Source: Bufo bufo (taxonomy: Eukaryota > Chordata > Amphibia > Anura > Bufonidae). Taken from it: a stretch of DNA of 64,000 nucleotides. Within the stretch, counting starts at the first letter, position 1. Each line of letters opens with the position of its first letter. A model generated the notes under the pieces. It saw only the letters and a list, made by a program, of their open reading frames with translations, had not been told where the DNA came from and ran no database searches. The stretch is from NCBI RefSeq assembly GCF_905171765.1, contig NC_053392.1, positions 374,703,963 through 374,767,962 of the forward strand, in the 5' to 3' direction. The translations under genes and the position numbers were made by a program. Shown here in pieces: positions 24,885 through 34,400 of the stretch.

Positions 24885-25540
24885 GCAAAAAAGGGCAGCA
24901 CTCCAAGATAAAAGAGAAATCCGCTTATTCACCAAAGTGGTACAGTGACGTTTCAGCTCAACAATAGAGCCTTTCTCAAGCAAGGAAAATAGACAAAGTG
25001 CTCAATACATATAGTGCAACCAATAAAACTCATAATTTCATATCATTATCACATAATTAATAAATAAAAACTTACACAAAATCGCATCAAAAGTAAATGA
25101 AAGTGCAATAGACATGATTTCATACCTAAAAGATCAATGATTAAAATGATGTCAAAATCATTTAATAATGATGAATCACATGTGATTGATAAAGTGCCAT
25201 GTGCAAATAATATGATATGCTAAATCAAAGAGGAGGGAGGACGGACTGGGGTACACTAACCAGGTGTGGAGCGACATCGTGTGTAATGTCCGCCAAGTTT
25301 GGAGTATCAGATCACCACCTCGCATGACCGGGTTGCTTTCAATGCCTATAATGCGTCATTACGCTAAACAGCAAATAGAGCATGCGCATACATGCCTGAC
25401 AAATTTGTCGGCCATATTAGAAAAGGTAAATAATGTTGCATGCCCAGAACATCCTAAGACCTATCAAATCGCCATCTTACTAATTGGCCACATGTACATC
25501 GGCTCATATAGGGGCACTAATAGCCATAGAAAGGGCAAAT
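24884..25540 (-). mobile_element. Penelope-type non-coding copy, minus strand
   Basis: The minus strand ends CTTGAGAAAGGCTC, then GAGCTGAAACGTCAC and GGAGTGCTGCCC toward 24884, the layout of the previous copy in mirror image. The upper boundary with the LINE piece is uncertain. No protein recognised. Confidence 0.45.
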
Positions 25541-25544
25541 GACA

Positions 25545-25762
25545 TTGAGAATTCATTCTTGGACAACTTCTCGAAAAAGTCTAGTATTGCATATACTAAG
25601 TTGCGTAAACGTAATATTGCATTTACCGCCTTGGGCCTTACTGATATATGGAGATACCACAACCCTTCATAGAGGGATTTCATTTTTTTCTACTCCACAC
25701 CACTCTTTTGGAGGCTTGATGGTTTTTCTTTCCTCTCTCTACCTACTTCTGGTCGGCAGAGA
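25545..25762 (+). mobile_element. L1-type LINE endonuclease fragment, left part
   Basis: The translation includes KKSSIAYTKLRKRNIAF, TALGLTDIWRYHNPS, then FYSTPHHSF across a frameshift. This is the C-terminal part of the APE-type endonuclease of L1/Tx1 LINEs (LGLxDIWRxxNP, YTFYSxxH). It is interrupted by the hAT at 25771 and continues at 32232. Confidence 0.7.
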
Positions 25763-26089
25763 CTGGCAACTAGTGATGGACGAACATCGGCCAGGACGGT
25801 TCGCTAACGCGTGTTCGCGATCAAATGTTCCCGAACCACGTGTTTGCGGCGGGCCCCATTGACTTTAATGGCAGGCGAACCTGAAAAATCTTCAGGTCAT
25901 AATTACAGCCAGCAAATACTTACTAGAAGTGCACAAATAGTCCCACAACATGAACAGTGACATACCAGAAGGGGATCATTGGCAAAAATTCACACAAAAA
26001 ATATGTATTTTAATCAGGGGCCATTTTTATGCGTCTTAATGGGAAAATCTTAAAAATGTGCCCTGCTGGAGCCTAGAAAGATTTTATTT

Positions 26090-26890
26090 TAGACCACGGG
26101 AGTACAGGCCTCAAAAAATAGGCATTCACCTGACAGAAAAGAACTTGTGATGATGTGGCTGGAGGTACATTAGGTGGTCACTAGATAAAGATTTTACTGT
26201 AGGCCACTGGAGTACAGGCACCCAAATTTAGGCATTCACCTAACAGAAAAGAACTTGTGATGATGTGGCTTGAGGTACATTAGGCGGTCACTGGATAGAA
26301 AATTATACTGTAGGCCAGTACAGGCTCCAAAATGTAGGCATTCATCTGACAGAAAAGAACTTGTGATGATGTAGCTGGAGGTACATTAGGTGGTCAATAG
26401 ATAAAAATTTTACTGTAGGCCACTGGAGTACAGGCCCCCAATTTTAGGCATTCACCTGACAGAAAAGAACTTGTGATGATGGGGCTGGAGGTACATTAGG
26501 CGGTCACTGGATACAAATTTTACTGTAGGCCACTGGAGTACAGGCCCCAAAAATTAGGCATTCATCTGACAGAAAAGAAATTGCGATTATGTGGCTGGAG
26601 GTACATTATGCGGTCACTGGATACAAATTTTACTGTCAGCCAGTACAGGCCCCAAAAATTAGGCATTCACCTGACAGAAAAGAACTTGTGATGATGTGGC
26701 TGGAGGTACATTAGGAGGTGACTGGATACAAATTTTACTGTAGGCCAGTACAGGCCCCAAAAATTAGGCATTCACCTGACAGAAAAGAACTTGTGATTAT
26801 GTGGCTGGAGGTACATTAGGCGGTCACTGGATACAAATTTTACCGTCGGCGAGTACAGGCCCCAAAAATTATGCATTCACCTGACAAAAG
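26090..26890. repeat. hAT left subterminal array, about 110-bp units
   Basis: About seven units containing GGCATTCACCTGACAGAAAA, TGTGATGATGTGGCTGGAGG and TACATTAGGCGGTCACTGG, with small changes between units. Such subterminal arrays typically bind hAT transposase. Confidence 0.9.
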
Positions 26891-26981
26891 GCCTTTTATG
26901 CCGCTCAATATACATAAGGCAAGGACCATTCTTTGTTCTGGGTGTGGGCGGATATGTGTGGGCTGGCATGAGGAAATTCAA

Positions 26982-28299
26982 TTACACGAGGTCGTCACAG
27001 GAGTTGAATTCCTCCGAGATCAATGCCTCATTAATTTTTAGAAATGTGAGGTAGTCCACACTGTCGTGAGCTAGGCGAGTGCACTTATCGGTCAAGATCC
27101 CCCCCTGCTGCGCTGAACGTCCTTTTTTCAGACAGGACACTCGACGATGGGCAACCCAAGAGTTCCATGGCAAATTGTCCCAGCCCTGGCTATAGGTCAA
27201 GCCAGCACACCCACTAGTCCAGGGGTTCCTTGCTTCACAGAGCGTCTACATTGGTCGTTAACCTGATGTTAGTCGGACACCTGTCGGTCTAGGCGTTCCC
27301 TGAGGCTAGAACCGGAGGGCGGTTGTCAATGGGTTGGCTGCAATAATGATCTCATGTCTGAAGTGACCAACACATCTTCAAACCGCCCTCTTCTTGCAGA
27401 CGAGATAGTATTGGTACCTGCACCTGTTTCGTTGTGGGTGGAAATTCCTCTGCCAGTGCCCGCAACAGCAGAATGCAGCATCTCTCGCAGCAAGGCCTGG
27501 AAATGCTGAATTCTGCCAGCCCTCTGTGATGCTGGTAAAATGTCCGCCATTTTGTGTTTATACTGGGGGTCTAAGTACATTGCCACCCAGTACTGGTCCT
27601 TGCCCTTTATGCTTTTTATACGGGGGTCCCTCTTCAAACACTGGAGCATGAAGGCCCTTATTTGCACTAAATTGAAAGCGGTGAAGCGCCATGGCTTCTG
27701 CTCATAGCCCAGGAGAATTTCGTCCGCGGTCTCCTCCCCCCAGCCACGGAGAACACCATGGATCCCCGAAAAAGTTTGAAGTCCCCCTCGAAGACTGCTC
27801 TTCTTGCTCCTCCTTCTCCTCCCCCCAGCCACCATCCTCCTCTGACTCCTCTTCAGACTCCTGCTGACTTGTCTCAGATGGAATAGCCCCCCCTGAGAAT
27901 TCATTCAGCATTGCGACTTCCTCATCTTCCAGCTCCTGCTCCTCGGTAGCTTGATCAATGACACGACGCAATGCACGCTCAAGAAAGAAGGCGTAAGGTA
28001 CAATGTCACTGATGGTGCCCTTGCTGAGACTGACCAGTTTGGTGATCTCATCAAATGGCCGCAGAAGTCTGCATGCGTCGCGCATGAGCAGCCACTGGCG
28101 TGGTGAAAAGAAACCAAGCTCCCCAGAACCTGTTCTGCTGCAGAGTTCGTACAAGCTGGAGCAGCCTATCAAGCATATACAAGGTGGAGTTCCAGCACGT
28201 TGGGCTGTCACAAATCAGACGTCTGACGGGCAAGTGGTGGTCAATCAAAAATAGCACCACCGTGTGGCGTGTTCGGGTATTATTTTGTAACTTCATCAT
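26982..28299 (-). pseudogene. hAT transposase C-terminal half, broken
   Basis: On the minus strand, in order: RRLICDSPTCWNSTLYMLDR (RW block, R to C), FDEITKLVSLSKGTISDIVP, FFLERALRRVIDQATEE, an acidic stretch, then WVAMYLDPQYKHKMADILP. The end (GGILTDKCTRLAHDSVDYLT, FLKINEALI) is the hATC dimerisation domain. Frameshifts occur near 27900 and 27250. The BED and DNGxN parts are separated or missing. Confidence 0.82.
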
Positions 28300-28538
28300 T
28301 TATTTTGCAATTGTATTGATTTTATATTCTTTGTTTTATAATAAACGATATATATATATATTGCATATACAATTGTCCGTTAGTTTCACTGCTTGCACAA
28401 ATCAAATTAAGATACTAGATAAAAAGAACTCAGAGGCGTTTATGTCCGCCCGAAGGATCATATAATATTTTTTGATCCATACATATATATATATAATTTA
28501 ATCCTCTCTTTTATATGAAGATTCTTTTTATATAGAAG
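28262..28538. other. AT-rich foreign block inside the hAT gene
   Basis: Contains ATAATAAACGATATATATAT and other AT-rich sequence unlike the flanking transposase. About 700 bp of expected transposase core, including the DNGxN block, is absent here. Either an insertion with deletion or a gap-repair scar. Confidence 0.5.
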
Positions 28539-29345
28539 CTATATGACAATGCGTTTACAGCACAGGCTGCAGGTGGCAACACTATTGTCAGCAGCTGACA
28601 CGTTAAAAAAAGCCCACACTGCAGAGCCATGTGCGAGCGTCCTGGGAGTGCCAGAAGTGACAGTGCATGGTGGATGGCTCGCTCCAGATACATTTACAGT
28701 CTGCTTTTTGCCTCCTGTGCCCTGAGAGCTCTGCCGGCTTCTCCTCCCTCTCTGCTGCTCCGTCTCTGATTCTGAACTCCCCTGCTCTTCCTCTCTTGTG
28801 GGCACCCACGTGATGTCCATCGACACATCATCTTCACCACCACTGACATTTGAGATCTCAGAGTAGGCAGCAACAGCGGGGACCTCCCTCTTTAGGTTGA
28901 TCTGGGTACTGTCGTCAGCGGCCGTTGCTATCTCCTCTTCCTCATCCGATGTCAAGAATAGCTGCGCATCGGTAAGGTCTGGGAATGGATTGGAAAATAA
29001 TCCCTCTGACTCGAGTGGAGGGGCTATGGTGGTGTTGGTGGTGGTGTCTTTGGTGGTGCACACAGCAGAGAGTGAGGAGGGTGAAGATACAAAGAATGAG
29101 GAGGGTGTAGAAGTGGAAGGGCAAGTGAGCCACTCAACCAACTCTGGTGTGCCTTTTGAAGTAATCGCACAAGCGTTCTCCAACTTCCCACTTAGGTTCC
29201 GTCCTGGTGCACCTGCCCGACCACTACCACCCCTGCGGAACGGCCTGCCTCTTCCTCTGCCTGTCATTTTCAAAATTACCCTGTGCCTAAGTTCCCAGAG
29301 AAAAGCAGTATTTGTAGAAGCAGGTATATCGCAGGCCTCAACCAA
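28539..29345 (-). pseudogene. hAT transposase N-terminal part with BED finger
   Basis: A 268-codon open frame. It has a Gly/Arg-rich start (MTGRGRGRPFRRGGSGRAG, residues about 28-46), an acidic and Ser-rich middle, and the first half of a BED zinc finger at the end (SAVWAFFNVSAADNSVATCS, LCCKR). It stops at the foreign block, so the DNA-binding domain is cut in two. Confidence 0.75.
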
Positions 29346-29514
29346 TATTTGGTGGAAACCGGTATATCGAACCCCTTAATCTGTATTTTGTGGAAGCAGG
29401 TATATTGCAGCCCTCAATCATTATTTTGTGGAAGCAGGTATATCAAACCCTTTAATCAGTATATTGTGGAAGCAGGTATATCGCAGCCCTTAATCAGTAT
29501 TTTGTGGAAGCATG
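29310..29514. repeat. hAT right subterminal array, part before the Tc1-like insert
   Basis: Units of about 45 bp carrying GAAGCAGGTATATCGCAGCC, CTCAATCAGTATTTTGTG and the alternate ATATCAAACCCCTTAATC. The array resumes at 31098 after the Tc1-like element. Confidence 0.85.
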
Positions 29515-29516
29515 TA

Positions 29517-31095
29517 CAAACCGGATTCCAAAAAAGTTGGGACACTATACAAATCGTGAATAAAACTGAATGCAATGATGTGGAGGTGCCAACTTCTAAT
29601 ATTTTATTCAGAATAGAACATAAATCACGGAACAAAAGTTTAAACTGAGAAAATGTACCATTTTAAGGGAAAAATATGTTGAATCAGAATTTCATGGTGT
29701 CAACAAATCCCCAAAAAGTTGGGACAAGGCCATTTTCACCACTGTGTGGCATCTCCCCTTCTTCTTACAACACTCAACAGACGTCTGGGGACCAGTTTCT
29801 CAAGTTTAGAAATAGGAATGCTCTCCCATTCTTGTCTAATACAGGCCTCTAACTATTCAATCGTCTTGGGCCTTCTTTGTTGCACCTTCCTCTTTATGAT
29901 GCGCCAAATGTTCTCTATAGGTGAAAGATCTGGACTGCAGACTGGCCATTTCAGTACCCGGATCCTTCTCCTACGCAGCCATGATGTTGTGTGATGCAGA
30001 ATGTGGTCTGGCATTATCTTGTTGAAAAATGCAGGGTCTTCCCTGAAAGAGATGACGTCTGGATGGGAGCATATGTTGTTCTAGAACCTGAATATATTTT
30101 TCTGCATTGATGGTGCCTTTCCAGACATGCAAGCTGCCCATGCCACACGCACTCATGCAACCCCATACCATCAAAGATGCAGGCTTCTGAACTGAGAGTT
30201 GATAACAACTTGGGTTGTCCTTGTCCTCTTTGGTCCGGATGACATGACGTCCCAGATTTCCAAAAAGAACTTTGAATCGTGACTCGTCTAACCACAGAAC
30301 AGTCTTCCATTTTGCCACACTTCATTTTAAATGATCCCTGGCCCAGTGAAAATGCCTGAGCTTGTGGATCTTGCTTAGAAATGGCTTCTTCTTTGCACTG
30401 TAGATTTTCAGCTGGCAACGGTGGATGGCACGGTGGATTGTGTTCACTGACAATGGTTTCTGGAAGTATTCCTGAGCCCATTCTGTGATTTCCTTTACAG
30501 TAGCATTCCTGTTTGTGGTGCAGTGTCGTTTAAGGGCCCGGAGATCACGGGCATCCAGTATGGTTTTACGGCCTTGACCCTTACGCACAGAGATTGTTCC
30601 AGATTCTCTGAATCTTCGGATGTTATGCACAGTTGAGGATGATAGATGCAAAGTTTTTGCAATTTTTCGCTGGGTAACACCTTTCTGATATTGCTCCACT
30701 ATCTTTCTGCGCAACATTGTAGGAATTGGTGATCCTCTACCCATCTTGGCTTCTGAGAGATACTGCCACTCTGAGAAGCTCTTTTTATACCCAATCATGT
30801 TGCCAATTGACCTAATTAGTGTTAATTGGTCTTCCAGCTCTTCGTTATGCTCAAATTTACTTTTTCCAGCCTCTTATTGCTACTTGTCCCAACTTTTTTG
30901 GGATTTGTTGACACCGTGAAAATTGGAATCAACGTATTTTTCCTTTAAAATTATACATTTACTCGGATTAAACGTTTGATCTGTCATCTACGTTCTATTA
31001 CAAATAAAATATTGACATTTGCCATCTCCACATCATTGCATTCAGTTTTTATTCACAATTTGTTTAGTGTCCCAACTTTTTTGGAATCCGGTTTG
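29517..31095 (-). mobile_element. Tc1-like transposon in hAT subterminal array
   Basis: Left end CAAACCGGATTCCAAAAAAG and right end CTTTTTTGGAATCCGGTTTG-type complement, with TA on both sides (29515-29516 and 31096-31097). A second inverted pair contains AAAAAGTTGGGAC further inside (near 29710 and 30895). Confidence 0.92.
29736..30744 (-). pseudogene. Tc1-like transposase, broken
   Basis: Begins MGRGSPIPTMLRRKIVEQYQ with the paired DNA-binding region (KIAKTLHLSSSTVHNIRRF). Catalytic residues are present: WLDESRFKVLFGN (D), CIFQQDNARPHSA (D) and SPDLSPIENIWRIIKRK (E). It ends RRRGDATQW at 29736. A frame change near 30320, a stop and frameshift after NIMAA (about 29970), and a stop after PKTIE (29853) make it non-functional. 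Confidence 0.88.
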
Positions 31096-31097
31096 TA

Positions 31098-31880
31098 TAT
31101 CAAACCCCTTAATCAGTATTTTGTGGAAGCAGGTATATTGCAGCCTCAATCAGTATTTTTTGGAAGTTGGTATATCAAACCCCTTAATCAGTATTTTGCG
31201 GAAGCAGGTATATCGCAGGCCTCAATCAATATTTGGTGGGAACAGGTATATCAAACCCCTTTATAAGTATTTTGTGGATGCAGGTATAATGAACCCCTCA
31301 ATCAATATTTGGTGGAAACAGGTATATCAAACCCTTTAATAAGTATTTTTGTAGAAGCAGGTATATCACACCCCTCAATTATTTTTTTAGCCACAACAGT
31401 TTTATTACACCACCCTGTTTATTTGGGGCAACAGGTATATCGTAGCCCTCAATCAGTATTTTGTGGAAGAAGGTATATCGCACCCCTCAATCAGTTTTTT
31501 GGGGGGCAACAGGTATATCACACCCATGGCAAATAGTTGTTCCAATAGCGCTTGTCCCTCTATATAGGTGTGGTATTGCAGCAGAACCGCACACAACTGC
31601 TGCACAATATAAATATACTATATACTTTCTATGTTAGAAAGTATATTATAGGTATATCACACCCCTCAATCAGTTTTCTTTGGTGCAACAGGTATATCAC
31701 ACCCATTGCAATTAGTTGTTCCAATAGCGTTTGTCCCTCTATATAGCTGCGGTATCGCAGCAGACCGCACACAACTGCTGCACAATACAAATGCACTATA
31801 ATATACTTTCTATGTTAGAAAATATATTATAAGTATATCACATCCCTCAGTATATCACACCTATCGATAGCACACCTATA
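31098..31880. repeat. hAT right subterminal array, remainder
   Basis: Continuation of the GGTATATC units (CAGGTATATCACACCCCTCA). It includes two copies of a longer block, GTTGTTCCAATAGCGCTTGT plus ACAACTGCTGCACAATA (near 31530 and 31710). Confidence 0.85.
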
Positions 31881-32231
31881 CAAGTCCTTAAAAGGACTTT
31901 TGTGGCCCTATTAGCTAGCGTTTGGTGTCCCTAACAGCCTGTCCCTGCTCCACAAAGAAACCTCTTCCTACACTGGCATAACACAGAATGTAAAATGGCT
32001 GCCAGATCGGGTTCTTTGACAGGGTGGAGGTGTGTCCATGTGCTGAAACGTCTCAATTGGCTGTCCTGTCCCACCTGATGGATGTGTCATGGGTCAAAGT
32101 TCGGCACAATGCAAAAGAATATGGCGCCGGCAGACATCAGCATATGTTCACATGTTTGGCGAATCGCGAATGCGCAAAGTTTACCGCAAAACGACTGCTG
32201 GGCGAACCGCAAGGCCATCTCTACTGGCAAC

Positions 32232-32620
32232 ATATCTATATGTGATCATGCCCCGATTTCCACCACCTTACAGTTGAATGGACCAGGTTACCTCAATGGA
32301 TCTCTTATACTGTACACACCAAAAGCAAAACCTACTTGATCTCTTCACAACTAGTTTGTAGTTTGCAGCCTGACTCCCCTATGCCTATAGTTTGGGAAAC
32401 TCACAAATCTCATATTTGTGGGATTCTTATTGCATTGGGATTCTCGCTATACAAAAATCTATTCAGAAAGAGGTAGATTCTCTACTAACTCAAATTGCAG
32501 CGATGGATCGCATTTACAAGCACACTAAATTGACAGCTTAAGCAGACCTTGCATTGCTTAGAGGTAAACTCAAAACGCTTCTAAGTGCTAGATCAGCTAA
32601 GCAGCATTTTCTTTTTTCAA
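32232..32620 (+). mobile_element. L1-type LINE fragment, right part
   Basis: It resumes the endonuclease at ISICDHAPISTTLQLN, the SDHxP block with S changed to C. The linker follows (WETHKSHICGILIALGFSLY, then IAAMDRIYKHTKL), as between the endonuclease and RT of L1-type ORF2. Several stops. With 25545-25762 it forms one LINE piece split by the hAT. Confidence 0.7.
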
Positions 32621-32629
32621 TATTAACCT

Positions 32630-33272
32630 AATATAAAATTTCACACAAAACAAAATAAATATAAAACCCAACCCACTATTTCTAACACAGAGAGAGAAAT
32701 AGTGATTCCAAACCAGTGATTCCAAAGTTTGGAGAACAAATAATTTTTCTCCCCTATTAGTATATATTATTTTTTCCATCCTTATAATATGGTCAATCGT
32801 TTTCTTCCACTCTATCACAGAGGGGGATCTTTTTTAATCCATCTTTTTAAAATAAGGAGTCTAGCTTGAAAAAGTACTTTACAAAGTATTTATTTATCCC
32901 ATCTTGAGATCGGCAAATGCATCATACCTCCTAATATACATACCAAAGGATCTCCCTCTATTTGTATTCCAATAGTTTCTTTAATAATTACTGCTATCTC
33001 AAACCAATATCGGAACAATTTAGGGCATCTCCATACCAGATGGAAGAGGCCTGCTTGCTCCCTGCCACATCTGGGACACTCATCTGTAGATTTTATACCC
33101 TTTTTTTTTATAATAAAGGAGATCGATATAGTCTATGAATAAGAAAAAATTGAGACACCCCATATGAGGGCCTCATTGAGACCATGGATCTATTCTTCAA
33201 TACCTCCTCCCACTGTTCTCCGATATCCCATCAAAATCTTTTTTCCATTTTTCTTTAGCCACTATATTAATC
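32630..33272 (-). mobile_element. L1-type LINE ORF2 C-terminal fragment
   Basis: The minus strand reads KGIKSTDECPRCGREQAGLF, HLVWRCPKLFRYWFEIAVII, GGMMHLPISRW, then WKKTIDHIIRMEKIIYTNRG. The CxxC...HxxxxC knuckle and following region mark the C terminus of L1/Tx1-type ORF2. It is opposite in orientation to the adjacent endonuclease fragment, so it is a separate or rearranged insertion. Confidence 0.75.
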
Positions 33273-33275
33273 TTA

Positions 33276-33367
33276 GGGTACTTTCACACCAGTGTTATTC
33301 TTTTCCGGCATTGAGTTCCGTCCTAGGGGCTTAATACCGGAAAAGAACTGATCAATTTTATCCTAAT
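33276..33367. mobile_element. MITE left end, truncated by a hAT
   Basis: TTA (33273-33275), then GGGTACTTTCACACCAGTG and TTTTATCCTAAT, matching the first 90 bp of the MITE at 49671-50161. The hAT terminus TAGAGTTGAGCGG begins right after. Confidence 0.8.
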
Positions 33368-34165
33368 TAGAGTTGAGCGGACACCTCAATGATAGGGTGG
33401 AGGTGTGTCCATGTGCTGAAACGTCTCAATTGGCTGTCCTGTCCCACCTAATGGATGTGTCATGGGTCAAAGTTCGGCACAATGCAAAAGAATATGGCGC
33501 CGGCAGACATCGCATATGTTCGCATGTACACGGGTTCGACCGAACTTCACAAAAAAGTTCGAGTTCAGACCCGAACTTGACCCCAAACCCCATTGAAGTC
33601 AATGGGGACCTGAACTTTTAAGCACTAAAATGGCTGTAAAAATGTCATGGAAAGGGCTAGAGGGCTGGAAATCGCATCTAAATGTGGTTTAGAGCATGGC
33701 AAGTGCTCTGCAAAAAAATGTGTATAGGGAAATGACTTGAAATAACAAAATACGTAAAAATAAAAAATTATAATCTTAATCTAGGAGGACGATGTCCATA
33801 TGGAGTAGGAGGTTGAGGAGGCGGTGGATGTGGCGGTGTAGGTGGAAGTGGCAGTGGAGGAGGAGGAGGTAGCCTACACTGCTTTTTGGTTTTTAATTTA
33901 CTTAAATTTTTTTAAATTAGGGTACACCCCAAAACATTGGGAAATATAACCTGTGATAACCCCCTCCAGTCATGCTAAGCACACATTTAGACAATACACT
34001 GGCTGCAGGGCAGGCCAGCACCTCCAAGGCGTAAATGGCAAGCTCAGGCCATGTGCCCAATTTGGAGACCCAGAAGTTGCAGGGGGCAGAACCATGTGTC
34101 AGTTCGTGTAGGTGTATACAAACATACTGCCCCACCATGTCGCACGTCCCCATGATGTTCACGAT
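33368..34165 (-). mobile_element. hAT copy A, 3' terminal fragment
   Basis: Terminus TAGAGTTGAGCGGACACC, then a 140-bp foreign block (about 33386-33528), then hAT sequence (GGGTTCGACCGAACTTCAC). A minus-strand piece of the hATC domain ends it (CNFWVSKLGTWPELAIYALE, VLACPAASVLSK, 33917-34162). The block parallels 34810-35370 of copy B, so this is a second, truncated copy of the same family. Confidence 0.75.
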
Positions 34166-34400
34166 CCAATTGGATATCTGTTATGTCAACCTTATATGTT
34201 CTTTTCTGCGCCTACCATGTTGATCACGGTTAGCGGCGAATCAGGGTTCCACCCCAGAGAGGGAGCGTGAGAAAGAGAGACCACATCCAAGGGAGATCAA
34301 TGGATGATATTTTATTGTGATTAAGGGAAAATGTGGGACAAATTATTAAAGCAGAAGAATTGAAGGAAAGAAGGGGGGCCGCGACAATCAACTGTCAACT
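34166..34400. other. unassigned stretch between two hAT copies
   Basis: Contains ACCACATCCAAGGGAGATCA and ATTTTATTGTGATTAAGGG. No gene or element end was recognised. Confidence 0.4.

Larger units (their letters stand above)
25771..32223 (-). mobile_element. hAT DNA transposon, 8-bp TSD CTGGCAAC
   Basis: Left end TAGTGATGG and right end CCATCTCTA, with CTGGCAAC immediately outside both (25763-25770 and 32224-32231). Transposase remnants lie on the minus strand, with subterminal tandem arrays on both sides (26090-26890; 29310-29514 plus 31098-31850). It contains a Tc1-like insertion and a short AT-rich insert or deletion scar at 28262-28538. Confidence 0.92.

Noticed and set aside
25545..33272. 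Twin-priming inversion of one L1 element
   Set aside because: The order is a plus endonuclease fragment followed by an inverted C-terminal fragment, which is not the product twin priming gives in either orientation.
34166..34400. Solo LTR
   Set aside because: No TG...CA boundaries or duplication could be defined.
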